From Lachnospiraceae bacterium MC2017 (GTDB lineage: Bacteria; Bacillota; Clostridia; Lachnospirales; Lachnospiraceae), in assembly GCA_000701625.1 (NCBI GenBank), contig JNJK01000014.1:38816-102815 (forward strand): a stretch of DNA of 64,000 nt, in the 5' to 3' direction. The notes below the pieces were generated by a model, which worked only from the letters and a program-made list of their open reading frames with translations, searched no databases and was not told the origin of the DNA. The first letter of the stretch is position 1, and every line of letters begins with the position of its first letter. Positions 7,612 to 15,965 of the stretch are shown in pieces. The position numbers and the translations under genes were made by a program.

Positions 7612-8180
7612 TGATAAAGGCAGAAGATGTGACTATATCGCTTGTCAGGGAGGGAATACCTCGGGAACTTATTAAATGGTTCATAGAGAATGGATGTGAA
7701 GTTATCGAGAAATTTCCGGGAATACACTATATAATAGGTAAAAAGATCATCTTCCCCACGCAGATAATAGTTTCGTCCAAGCTGAACGAGGCTGAGCATC
7801 AGTGGTTAAAGGCATTAACCAAGAAGATGAGTATGGAAACCGGAGAAAAACTTATTATCTCAGCAAGCGGATTATCCGAAAAAGATGATAAGGAAAATGC
7901 GGATTCTGTATTGCAATTGGCTCTTTCAGAGAATGAGGGCGTTTTTAAGGCATTAAGGGAGGACTCAATTATGTGCGAGGCTCTAAAAACTTTAATGAAA
8001 CCTGAATTGGATGCGGCAGTTGAAGCGGCATCAATAGTGGCAAAAAATGAAGCCGTTACAGAGTTATCAACTGTAGTAAAACGTTTAAAGAGTGGTTTTT
8101 CGGAGAAGGAACTCGTCGATGAAGGTTTTTCAGAGACTATTATAAAATCAGCGAGGGAATTATTGGATGAACTTAGTTGA
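7612..8180 (+). pseudogene. Truncated PD-(D/E)XK nuclease (copy 2)
   Basis: Begins at the codon matching residue ~104 of the intact copy at 4152-5039 and continues in frame to the same C-terminus (about 90% identical by eye). The N-terminal part with the catalytic D...ExK residues is gone, replaced by the IS end. A TTG at 7609-7611 formed at the junction could start translation, but there is no ribosome site and no catalytic core, so this is a broken gene. The C-terminal half might still act as a dimerisation competitor if made. Confidence 0.8.
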
Positions 8181-8208
8181 TATATTTTGAAAGTATGAGG
8201 GATGAACT

Positions 8209-8340
8209 ATGGATTATACTAAGCTGTTAATCCTAGCAGGTGTAATAGGTGCGGTATTTGGAATTATGAGTCTTTTTGAGAATGATATTGTTAGACTTAT
8301 AAGAAAGATACTTAAGAAAGAAAAAACTGAAAATAAGTAA
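8209..8340 (+). CDS. 43-residue membrane peptide, candidate type I toxin (copy 2)
   Basis: Differs from the 5068 peptide by only one residue (MDYT for MDYS), with the same GAGGG ribosome site and spacing after the truncated nuclease. Sequence similarity to copy 1 ends just after the terminator, so the region holding the antisense promoter and three-way junction in copy 1 is absent here. This copy therefore either relies on the copy 1 RNA in trans or is unregulated or silent. Confidence 0.55.
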   Translation: MDYTKLLILAGVIGAVFGIMSLFENDIVRLIRKILKKEKTENK

Positions 8341-8391
8341 AAATAAGCTGTAAACGGATTACATGTGAACCGGTTACAGCTTATTTTTTTA
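8341..8391. terminator. Terminator of toxin copy 2
   Basis: AATAAGCTGTAACC-type arms around 8342-8357 and 8371-8386 with two mismatches relative to copy 1, followed by seven T. Derived from the same duplication as 5200-5250. Confidence 0.8.
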
Positions 8392-8495
8392 CGAAAATGA
8401 AGCAGTAAGCTCTGAGCACTAAGCAAAAAGCAGAGGTACGGAAGAAAGAAAATACTCCTGATGTCGCACGCATGAAGCATTATGTGTCATAAAAG

Positions 8496-8535
8496 TTGAC
8501 AGACGCGACAACTGACTTTATAATAATGTTGTCGC
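8496..8535 (+). promoter_or_regulatory. Consensus promoter with overlapping operator
   Basis: TTGACA (8496-8501), a 17-base spacer and TATAAT (8519-8524) make a perfect sigma-A promoter. An 8-bp perfect inverted repeat, GCGACAAC (8505-8512) and GTTGTCGC (8528-8535), brackets the -10 box. Related half-sites TGTCGCA...CATGAA occur at about 8462 and 8531. This is the expected arrangement for repression by the XRE protein encoded 47 bases downstream. Confidence 0.8.
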
Positions 8536-8581
8536 ATGAATGTGTCACGATGCTGCATATCGAGCATAAAGGAGACCAACT

Positions 8582-9484
8582 ATGAAAAGCCAAGATCTAA
8601 CAACCTTAAATAACCTTATTGGAAACAAGCTGTCAGAGCAGCAAAAAGAAGAGTTTAAAAAAGCTCTAATTGAAGCGATGAACGGAAGAACTCAGATACA
8701 GTTTGCAGCAGACTCAGGAATCTCAAGATCGCAGATTTCAAGACTTCTCAATGGAGACTATACTACACCGCCATCCAATGAGACCCTTGAAAAAATAGCG
8801 GATCACGCTGCTGGACGGGTGAACATGGCAAAATTAAAAGGAGCTCTGGGACTTACTATCCTTGATAAGGATTCGGAGGATAACTTTGAAGAATTATCCT
8901 ATAGCAGAAGAAATGCAGTGCAAGCAGAAGAACTAAGGAGAGGGCTTACAGAACTTACAAATAAGCCAATTAAGCATGGAACTGTTGAAGAAATCCTTGA
9001 AACGCTGATAATGCTGTACTCAAGAGACACGACAAAATATCAGGTTGATGAGATATTCTCACTAAACGATGAGGATGAAAAAAAGCATAAAGGAGCAGAA
9101 GAAGCCTGCAATGTACTCCTTAGATGGGAGAACAGGGAAAGCTATGTAGACTATGGATGCACCATATTTTACTGCAAGACGCAAAAGGGTGGAATTATCG
9201 TAAATGATCTCGCCTTTGATTTAAAAACTCTCTATGAATGCAAGAACCGAGTAGCTATTGAGATAAAAGACGGACTTGTTACCGGAGAAGAAGAAATAAA
9301 CCCGGATGACAATTCGTTAAGCTATATAACTGTTGTAAAGAATGACCCAAATGCCTTTGTAAAGCAGGAGAATAAGGATAAGGATAACGCAAAGATACTA
9401 TCAAGCCTGTATGCAGTTGCAGGCGACGAGGAAAGAAAAGTTCTTGATATTCTCTGTGAGAGGATAAGAGAGTTTGAGAGTTAA
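8582..9484 (+). CDS. XRE-family transcriptional regulator
   Basis: 300 residues. A Cro/CI-type helix-turn-helix occupies about residues 25-75 (QIQFAADSGISRSQISRLLN). The C-terminal ~200 residues contain a beta-rich region (VDYGCTIFYCKTQKGGIIVN) that I do not recognise and could sense a signal. Ribosome site AAAGGAG before ATG 8582. The helicase gene begins 12 bases after the stop, so the two are probably one operon controlled by the promoter/operator at 8496-8535. Confidence 0.8.
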   Translation: MKSQDLTTLNNLIGNKLSEQQKEEFKKALIEAMNGRTQIQFAADSGISRSQISRLLNGDYTTPPSNETLEKIADHAAGRVNMAKLKGALGLTILDKDSEDNFEELSYSRRNAVQAEELRRGLTELTNKPIKHGTVEEILETLIMLYSRDTTKYQVDEIFSLNDEDEKKHKGAEEACNVLLRWENRESYVDYGCTIFYCKTQKGGIIVNDLAFDLKTLYECKNRVAIEIKDGLVTGEEEINPDDNSLSYITVVKNDPNAFVKQENKDKDNAKILSSLYAVAGDEERKVLDILCERIREFES

Positions 9485-9496
9485 GAGGTAAAGAGA

Positions 9497-11338
9497 ATGG
9501 CACTGCTTCCACATAATGAAAAAATCTACACTGCTCTTGAAAAGGCATACCTAAAGAATCAGAGCATACTTCTCATTCATGGCACGGGTTTGGGAAAGAG
9601 CTTCTTATTTTTGGAACTCGCCAATATGCTAAAGGGTAAGAAAATTCTCTTTGTGATACCAAAGTATGCTGTACAACAGGGTATAAGTGAATATGACGAT
9701 TACAAGGCAGCCGGCGTAGATGTAACCTTTAAGACCTACAACTACTTTAATACCGTAGATAAGGCGATAAAGGTAGTCTGTGATTATGATGTCTTTGTTT
9801 TTGACGAAGCGCATCACCTTGGAAGTAGTCTTTATGGGAAGAATGCCAGAGAGATATTTAACCTTATAGAAGGTACGGATAAGAAAATCCTCGGAATGAC
9901 TGCAACCAATGTAAGAGAAGATCACGTGAATATCGAAGAATACTTCTCAAAAACGGTCCACGGTCTTAGCACTTTTGATGCAATAAGGAATGGGCTGATA
10001 CCGCCCTTTGAGTACCTTGTATGTAGAGATAGTGGGGCAGAAATGGCAGATAAGAAGGAAAAGGATTATAAAAAAGTGATTGATTATTATGACAGCCTTC
10101 CACTTCTTTCTGAAACGGTATGCAAAAATAAGAGAAACAGATGGCTATGCTTTTTCACCAGCATAAAAGAACTTGAAGAGCATGAAAGCACCATAAAAGA
10201 GCTTTTTTCAGACGAATATACATTTATCAAGATCACATCAAAGCACGATGCAGTGGTTAGTGAGATATCCGAGCATGAAAATACCGTAGTTTTATGTGTC
10301 GATAAACTCCTTGAAGGCATACATATTCCGAAAACACAGGGAATTATCTTGTTCCGAAATGTACAGTCACTTCCTGTATTCCAACAGATACTTGGGAGAG
10401 TAGTCCATGTAGGAGAAAAAGAGCCTCCGATTGTTATTGACTGCACAAGATCTGCTATAAAGATTCTAGCAAAACTGCTTAAGGAAAATGAGCTAAAAGG
10501 CAACGAAAGTAAAAAAGGGGTATCAAATAAGCAGATCCTATATTGCTCATTAAGCAATACGGAGCATTTTAATCTAACAAAGCTCCTTGCCCTCACAACA
10601 ACATCATGGGCAGATGAGGAAGTTGAGATAATGAAAAAGTATTATCCAACAGAAGGGACAAGGGTAAGTAAGAGACTCAAAGGACGTACCCCGCTTGCCT
10701 GCAAAGCATTTGCACAGCAGGCAGGAATAAGATATATAGTAGACAAGTCCTGGTCTGAGGAAGAAAACGAGATTCTTAGAGAGTATTACCCGACAGAAGG
10801 TCGTGATGTGGTGAAGAGACTTCCAAAAAGATCTCTGTCAGCAGTAAGAAATCAGATAAATAAGTTGGGAATAAAGGTGATCAACCAATCTGCTTATACA
10901 AATGATGAGATAGAAAAACTCAGAGAATTATATCCAAAGATGGGGCAGCGCTGCTATAAAGATTTTCCCGGAAGAACAAAAGAATCCATTATCCAGAAGG
11001 CTGTTCAACTTGGAATCACAAAAGCAAAGACAAAACCTTTTGATGAAAAAGAACTGCAGTATATCAGAGACAATATAGATAAGGGTTTTGAGACGATAGC
11101 TACTGCCCTTGGAAGAAACGCAGACAGCGTAAGGAAAAAAGCAAAGAAAATCGGAGCATACACCCCAAAATCGGAGCAGAGATGGTCTGAGGACGAAATA
11201 AAGCAAATCTCAGAAATGTATATGACTGGGAATTTTACTATCCCTCAGATCGCAGAAGCAATAAGCAGACCCTATGCGTCAGTAAATGGTAAACTCGCCC
11301 AACTTCGTAAAGCCGGAAAGTTAACAAAAAGCGCATGA
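9497..11338 (+). CDS. SF2 DEAH helicase with five C-terminal SANT/Myb-like repeats
   Basis: 613 residues. The N-terminal ~330 residues are a superfamily 2 helicase core: Walker A GTGLGKS (30-36), motif II DEAHH, motif III GMTATN and motif VI QILGRVVH. From about residue 370 come five ~50-residue helical repeats of the form W/F-[ST]-x-[DE]-E-[IV]-x-x-[IL]-x-x-x-Y-[YP]..., each ending in a recognition-helix-like segment (ACKAFAQQAGI, AVRNQINKLGI, SIIQKAVQLGI, SVRKKAKKIGA, SVNGKLAQLRK). They look like SANT/Myb or helicase-associated DNA-binding modules. Co-transcribed with the XRE regulator. A defence or element-maintenance role is possible but unproven. Confidence 0.78.
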   Translation: MALLPHNEKIYTALEKAYLKNQSILLIHGTGLGKSFLFLELANMLKGKKILFVIPKYAVQQGISEYDDYKAAGVDVTFKTYNYFNTVDKAIKVVCDYDVFVFDEAHHLGSSLYGKNAREIFNLIEGTDKKILGMTATNVREDHVNIEEYFSKTVHGLSTFDAIRNGLIPPFEYLVCRDSGAEMADKKEKDYKKVIDYYDSLPLLSETVCKNKRNRWLCFFTSIKELEEHESTIKELFSDEYTFIKITSKHDAVVSEISEHENTVVLCVDKLLEGIHIPKTQGIILFRNVQSLPVFQQILGRVVHVGEKEPPIVIDCTRSAIKILAKLLKENELKGNESKKGVSNKQILYCSLSNTEHFNLTKLLALTTTSWADEEVEIMKKYYPTEGTRVSKRLKGRTPLACKAFAQQAGIRYIVDKSWSEEENEILREYYPTEGRDVVKRLPKRSLSAVRNQINKLGIKVINQSAYTNDEIEKLRELYPKMGQRCYKDFPGRTKESIIQKAVQLGITKAKTKPFDEKELQYIRDNIDKGFETIATALGRNADSVRKKAKKIGAYTPKSEQRWSEDEIKQISEMYMTGNFTIPQIAEAISRPYASVNGKLAQLRKAGKLTKSA

Positions 11339-11353
11339 TTGTTAAGTCGAAAG

Positions 11354-11390
11354 TCGGGAATTCTCAGTACGTGACCGAGAATTCCCGACA
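11354..11390. terminator. Bidirectional terminator between convergent genes
   Basis: Perfect 12-bp arms TCGGGAATTCTC (11354-11365) and GAGAATTCCCGA (11377-11388). It lies between the 3' ends of the helicase and the ATPase on the opposite strand. Confidence 0.7.
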
Positions 11391-11413
11391 AAATTCTTAT
11401 ATAAGATAAAGCT

Positions 11414-12799
11414 TCAAATCCTTCTTAGAAAAACGTTATTATGCTGACTGGTATAATCGATCAGCGCATCTGAAAATCCGCTTTTTGAATATAGAACGTA
11501 AAATTCATCTCTTATATCATTTTTCCACTTAACAGATTCAGCTTTCGTTTGAAGATTCGTAAGAACATCCATGCCCTTCTTTTGTTTTGAATATTTGCAC
11601 TCTCCAAATACAATATCTTTCCCAACGGAGTCATAAGCAACAATATCTATCTCGACATCTTTTGAGCCCCACCATCTGCCTGATCTGTTGAAAGAAACAC
11701 CCTCTGATAGAAGGTTCCATATATCCTCCCTACAAATATCTTCATATATATATGCAACGTGATTATCCAGAAAATTCTGACGCAGCTTATCCTCCACATA
11801 TCTGATTCGGCCAGATTCAAGTAAAGCGCGATTGGGGTAAACGAACTTAAACCAAAAAGAGATAAAGTTATCTTTGATGCGGTAAAGTCCCATTTTACTC
11901 TTTTCGGGAATTTCTTCAGTTATAGGAACGTCGCGTTCGATTATATCCAAATCTATAAGTGTTTTTAAATAAGAAGTCAAACTGGATTGCGAAACGCTTA
12001 GTGCAGCAGCAATTTTTCCGAGTTTGTGATTTCCGGCAGCAATAGTCTTTAACACTGAAAAGTAACTTCCGATTTCAGAAACCTCTTTTTGAAGTAGAAA
12101 TTCCGGCTCTGCATATAAGAAAGAATTAGGAGAAAGAACATTTTCTCTTATTGAGGTTATGATATCGTCTTTTTTGCGGAAAAGCTCGACATACTTTGGC
12201 ACACCGCCAGTTACGGCATATTGCTGTATCTGCTCATCTTTTGAAAGAGTATCATCAAATTCATGATAATAAGAGAACTCGATTTGTTTCAGTTTTATCT
12301 GAGCGGTTCTTCTTCCATATAAAGGAGAATCGTAATTGAGGACCTGTGATGTCATCATGTTGATAAGAGAACCACAGAGAATAAGCATAACATTTGCTTT
12401 ACTCAAAATGTCGTCCCATACTTTCTGCATGATCGAAGGGAAAGCCTTATTTGCTTTGCAGAGATACTGAAACTCATCAATTACAAGGATCAATCTTTCG
12501 TTTCTTGACTCATCAGCTATTAGCCTGAAAATAGGAATCCAGGAATCCAGCGAGGCGTTTGCTAACAGATCATTCTGAAAAGTATTCGATATTAAGTCCT
12601 TGAAAGACTTTCTGTTCTCAGATTCCTTTTCTTCTGTTGCCAAAAAGTAGATTGTTTTTTTTTCTTCACAGAAATGATTTATAAGGGTGGTTTTCCCGAC
12701 ACGTCTTCTTCCATATAAAACTACAAACGAAGCATCTGATCGAGCGTACTCATTTTCGAGTGTTGTCATTTCTAATTTTCGATCAATAAATTTTTGCAT
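11414..12799 (-). CDS. AAA-type ATPase with C-terminal DUF234-like nuclease-fold domain
   Basis: 461 residues. N-terminal P-loop ATPase: Walker A GRRRVGKTT (about 30-38), Walker B LILVIDEFQYL (about 100), sensor region MLILCGS. A winged-helix segment near 250-290 (KLGKIAAALSVSQSSLTSYL) is followed by a C-terminal domain with WWGSKDVEIDIVA and GECKYSKQKKG, the D...ExK pattern of the DUF234 domain of archaeal-type ATPases. ATG 12799 has AGGAGGA upstream. It is a single gene between two terminator or AT-rich regions. The family is widespread on bacterial accessory DNA; its function is not established. Confidence 0.85.
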   Translation of the reverse strand: MQKFIDRKLEMTTLENEYARSDASFVVLYGRRRVGKTTLINHFCEEKKTIYFLATEEKESENRKSFKDLISNTFQNDLLANASLDSWIPIFRLIADESRNERLILVIDEFQYLCKANKAFPSIMQKVWDDILSKANVMLILCGSLINMMTSQVLNYDSPLYGRRTAQIKLKQIEFSYYHEFDDTLSKDEQIQQYAVTGGVPKYVELFRKKDDIITSIRENVLSPNSFLYAEPEFLLQKEVSEIGSYFSVLKTIAAGNHKLGKIAAALSVSQSSLTSYLKTLIDLDIIERDVPITEEIPEKSKMGLYRIKDNFISFWFKFVYPNRALLESGRIRYVEDKLRQNFLDNHVAYIYEDICREDIWNLLSEGVSFNRSGRWWGSKDVEIDIVAYDSVGKDIVFGECKYSKQKKGMDVLTNLQTKAESVKWKNDIRDEFYVLYSKSGFSDALIDYTSQHNNVFLRRI

Positions 12800-12985
12800 C
12801 AGATTCCTCCTGAAGTTTATAATTATAAATATTATAATTCAGAATATAATAATATCAAATATAATTGGTGCTTTACGTTTCGGCGCGCTTGAAAAGTAAA
12901 TTTTCAATCCAGTTCCACTATATATGACTTAACTATCAGTGTGGTTAAAACGGAAAAGCAAAAACAAAGAAAGAATGAAAACTAT

Positions 12986-13282
12986 ATGTTAAACAAATAC
13001 ACTGTAAATATAAATAATCTCAAAATATCAGGTTCGGCAGAAGAAATTCATAGACTCGCAAATGTATACGGACTTGCCTCATGTCAATATGGACATCAGA
13101 TTGTTGAAGAAATCAAAGGTAAGCATCGTGACGATCTCATAACAGAACTATCAGTTGAAGAAAGAGCTCTTAGCGATATTGAAAAACAACTCATAGATGT
13201 TATTCGTGATAGCGACTATTATAAACATTACTCTGCTGAAATGTCAGATATGATAGATAGCATCTTGGAAGAAATTGAATGA
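12986..13282 (+). CDS. Hypothetical protein, 98 residues
   Basis: Soluble and acidic, mostly helical, with a repeated N-terminal strand (YTVNINNLKISGSAEEIHRL). The frame is open up to a GTG at 12941, but ATG 12986 is preferred; the ribosome site is weak for both. No family recognised. It follows an AT-rich divergent spacer (12800-12940) after the ATPase gene. Confidence 0.45.
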   Translation: MLNKYTVNINNLKISGSAEEIHRLANVYGLASCQYGHQIVEEIKGKHRDDLITELSVEERALSDIEKQLIDVIRDSDYYKHYSAEMSDMIDSILEEIE

Positions 13283-13366
13283 TTCGGCGGCGCATTCTCG
13301 TGACTTGAGTGGGGAGTGACAAGCGGTTAACTGAAACCACACTCAAAGTTAAAGGGATTCAATTAT

Positions 13367-13478
13367 GTACTAAAATTAACGTGCGGCAAAAATGTACTAA
13401 AAGTGATGGAATAAAAGGCGATTTTGTTATAAAATAGCAGTACTAAAAATAACGAAGGTTAAATATAGTACATAAAAC
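13367..13478 (+). repeat. GTACTAAAA repeats in the promoter region of the HD-hydrolase gene
   Basis: GTACTAAAA occurs at 13367-13375, 13394-13402 and 13440-13448, with a degenerate fourth copy GTACATAAAA at 13468-13477. A likely -10 box (TTATAAAAT, near 13427) lies between copies two and three. Short directly repeated sites around a promoter suggest operators; iterons are an alternative, but the spacing is irregular. Confidence 0.55.
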
Positions 13479-13497
13479 CGCAAGGGAGATTTGAGAA

Positions 13498-14166
13498 ATG
13501 ATAAATAACGAAGAAAATATTTCAAGGTTTGAACAGTTAATGGGAAAAGTCGAACGTGACGGAAAAAAGGAACTGATGAATTATATAAAGAATAAGACGG
13601 ATTTTTATAAGGCTCCGGCATCGACTCAGTTTCACCTGTCGTGTGAAGGTGGACTCCTTCAGCATAGCCTGAATGTATATGACTGTCTTATCGCAAAAAA
13701 AGAATCTCCGGTATGGAAAGGTGTTTTTGAAAGTATCCCCGAAGAAAGTCTGATCATCATGGCTCTTCTTCATGATCTTTGTAAGGTTAACTTCTATATA
13801 AAGAGTACGAAGAACCAGAAGACCTACGATAAAGATAAAGTTGCCGCAGCTGAAGGATGGCAGCGAAAACATGACAGCATGGGTGACTTTATCTGGGAGA
13901 CAGTTCTTAAGTATGAGATCAACGATACTATGCCATTAGGGCATGGAGAAAAATCGGTAATGCTCATACATTGTTTTATGAAGTTAAAAACTGACGAGAT
14001 TTTTGCAATACGCTGGCATATGGGATTTTCCGAAGATAAAACGCAGTATAAAGCATTAGGCGAAGCGATGGAAAAATATCCGATCGTTCTGGCTCTACAT
14101 GAAGCTGATTTGGAAGCATCGAATCTGATGGAAGACACTGATGGAAACAAGGAGCATAAAGCATGA
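13498..14166 (+). CDS. HD-domain hydrolase
   Basis: 222 residues. Metal-binding HD motif: His46 (QFHLSCEGGLLQHS), His56, and His92-Asp93 (ALLHDLCK), with a later HGEKS...H segment. It matches a family of small HD phosphohydrolases common in phages and conjugative elements, probably acting on nucleotides or nucleic acids. AAGGGAG ribosome site precedes ATG 13498. The stop overlaps the start of the serine recombinase by four bases (ATGA), so the two are translationally coupled. Confidence 0.8.
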   Translation: MINNEENISRFEQLMGKVERDGKKELMNYIKNKTDFYKAPASTQFHLSCEGGLLQHSLNVYDCLIAKKESPVWKGVFESIPEESLIIMALLHDLCKVNFYIKSTKNQKTYDKDKVAAAEGWQRKHDSMGDFIWETVLKYEINDTMPLGHGEKSVMLIHCFMKLKTDEIFAIRWHMGFSEDKTQYKALGEAMEKYPIVLALHEADLEASNLMEDTDGNKEHKA

Positions 14167-14861
14167 TCTACGGTTATGCAAGAATAAGCCGGAAGGAGCA
14201 GTCGATAGAAAGACAGGTGCGAAATATAAAAGCTGCGTATCCCAATGCTCTTATTGTCAAAGAAGTTTACACCGGAACAAAAATGGATCGCCCTGAATGG
14301 AATAAACTATATAATAAGGTAAGAACTGGTGACACGATTGTGTTTGATTCGGTTTCCCGTATGAGCCGAGATACTGATGATGGAATAGAAGTATATTTTG
14401 ATTTCTACGAAAAGGATATTAATCTGATCTTTCTTAAAGAACACTATATTGATACATCTGTTTACGCTGAGAATATGAGGGACAGAATGGAGCTGCAGGG
14501 TACAGACGAGGATGAAATCTTTAAGGGACTGAATAACTACTTTAGGAAACTTGCAAAAAGGCAGATACGCATTGCTTTTGAGCAGGCAGAAAAGGAAGTA
14601 CAGGATCTTCATCAGAGAACAAAGGAAGGAATAGAAACCGCTCGGCTCAATGGAAAGCAGATTGGCCAGAAAAAAGGAAAAAAGCTAAATATAAAGAAAA
14701 AAGAGCCTGCAAAAGAGAAAATACTTAAATATAGTAAGGACTTTTATGGGAGTCTGAAAGATTCAGAATGCATCCCGATAATCGGGATCAACAGAAATAC
14801 ATATTATAAATATAAGAGGGAACTCAAACAAGAACGTTTATTAAAGAATTTCAGAAAATAA
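14163..14861 (+). CDS. Serine recombinase / resolvase
   Basis: 232 residues. N-terminal resolvase domain with candidate nucleophile Ser9 (YGYARISRKEQSIERQ) and the DSVSRMSRD motif near residue 60. The C-terminal part is basic with a helix-turn-helix-like end (IPIIGINRNTYYKYKREL). It is short, of the resolvase/invertase size class rather than a large integrase, so it more likely resolves multimers or inverts DNA. Translationally coupled to the HD hydrolase, an unusual partner. Confidence 0.85.
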   Translation: MIYGYARISRKEQSIERQVRNIKAAYPNALIVKEVYTGTKMDRPEWNKLYNKVRTGDTIVFDSVSRMSRDTDDGIEVYFDFYEKDINLIFLKEHYIDTSVYAENMRDRMELQGTDEDEIFKGLNNYFRKLAKRQIRIAFEQAEKEVQDLHQRTKEGIETARLNGKQIGQKKGKKLNIKKKEPAKEKILKYSKDFYGSLKDSECIPIIGINRNTYYKYKRELKQERLLKNFRK

Positions 14862-14862
14862 A

Positions 14863-14899
14863 ATAAGCTGCAAGCCCAAGTTCCGGACTTACAGCTTAT
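14863..14899. terminator. Terminator between convergent recombinase and Rpn nuclease genes
   Basis: ATAAGCTG-C-AAG (14863-14874) pairs with CTTACAGCTTAT (14888-14899). U-rich on the minus side (TTATTTTATTTTC), so it best serves the minus-strand gene. The stem resembles the 5200-5250 terminator. Confidence 0.65.
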
Positions 14900-14909
14900 A
14901 ATCACTCAA

Positions 14910-15965
14910 TCATTTCTTAAAGTTTTTCACCATTTCTGCAAACTCTGCCTCGGTTTTATTACAGCGTTTTGCAGCAACAGATTGATCAAGAAGGCCATCG
15001 CAAACAAGAGAAACAAGAGTTTTTATCTCACCGCGAGCCTCGCCACGAGCTTCGCCAATAGCCTCGCTTTCTTGTCTTTCAAAAGATATTACAGCGTTAA
15101 AATCAGCCTCTGCGTATTTTTCAGCCAATAACATAGCCTGCACCTCCTTATTCTGAACAAAGGTCTTTGCCTCAACAATCATATCCCATAGTTCCTGATA
15201 TTTATGCGCTTCAGACACTACTTTTGCATTGCTGGAATCTGCGAGTAAAGACAACAACAACTGCAGTTTGGCATTGTTTTCGCCGTCTTTTCCGTCAAGG
15301 AACTGCTTCAGACACTTGTCCAACTGCACATACACTTTCTGTATCAGCGGAGTATATTCTATTCCAGACTCTGACCGCTGTACCTTAAATCGATGAATAT
15401 ATCGATCCGATTCATGTGATCTGAATGGTTCAGGGCTGTTTTTCATCAAATATATGATAAGGACACCCTTGACGTTTTTATAATTTACTTCAGATTTCTT
15501 ATCTCCATAATTAACACTATACTGAAGCAAAAGCAGATCCGAACCGTATATATCTCCACGTTCGAGAGTGAAGTTCTGAGCCATTAACTGAAATTCGGCA
15601 TCGCCAAGCCGTCCATCATGAAAATGCGACGTTATGTCAAAAATCGTCTTTTTTGATCCAACAGCCTGAATGAACCCTTCATTTCTGAATGACGAATCTA
15701 CTATTATAGTATCATCACCGGAAAGATCTCGAAACAGACTCTGCAATCTTTCCCTGTGCTCATCAGCATCGAAGAGTTTCTTTGCAACCACATCGGACAT
15801 GAAGGACGGCAGTTTTTTACCTTTGATCACAGCCTCATAATCACTGCGATTCTCTTCCGACAGATGTTTCAATAAAATTTCTTCCAGGACTTCTCTATCC
15901 GGATTATCCGCATTACTTAATATGCGATAGACTGAAGATTCCTGAACTATACCTGTTTTTTCCAA
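14910..15965 (-). CDS. Rpn-family PD-(D/E)XK nuclease / transposase-like protein
   Basis: 351 residues from TTG 15965 (AAAGGA seven bases upstream). Core motif: Asp in KKTIFDITSHFHDGR and Glu-x-Gln in GDAEFQLMAQ, the D...ExQ form typical of Rpn nucleases. A central YGSDLLLLQYSVNYG and C-terminal EARGEARGE hinge are also family features. It is not closely similar to the 4152 protein, so it is a separate branch. Family members cut DNA and promote horizontal gene transfer in E. coli; the role here is inferred. Confidence 0.8.
   Translation of the reverse strand: MEKTGIVQESSVYRILSNADNPDREVLEEILLKHLSEENRSDYEAVIKGKKLPSFMSDVVAKKLFDADEHRERLQSLFRDLSGDDTIIVDSSFRNEGFIQAVGSKKTIFDITSHFHDGRLGDAEFQLMAQNFTLERGDIYGSDLLLLQYSVNYGDKKSEVNYKNVKGVLIIYLMKNSPEPFRSHESDRYIHRFKVQRSESGIEYTPLIQKVYVQLDKCLKQFLDGKDGENNAKLQLLLSLLADSSNAKVVSEAHKYQELWDMIVEAKTFVQNKEVQAMLLAEKYAEADFNAVISFERQESEAIGEARGEARGEIKTLVSLVCDGLLDQSVAAKRCNKTEAEFAEMVKNFKK

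Noticed and set aside
7609..8180. Intact short nuclease starting at TTG
   Set aside because: The start codon is created by the IS junction, there is no ribosome site and the catalytic D...ExK residues are absent.
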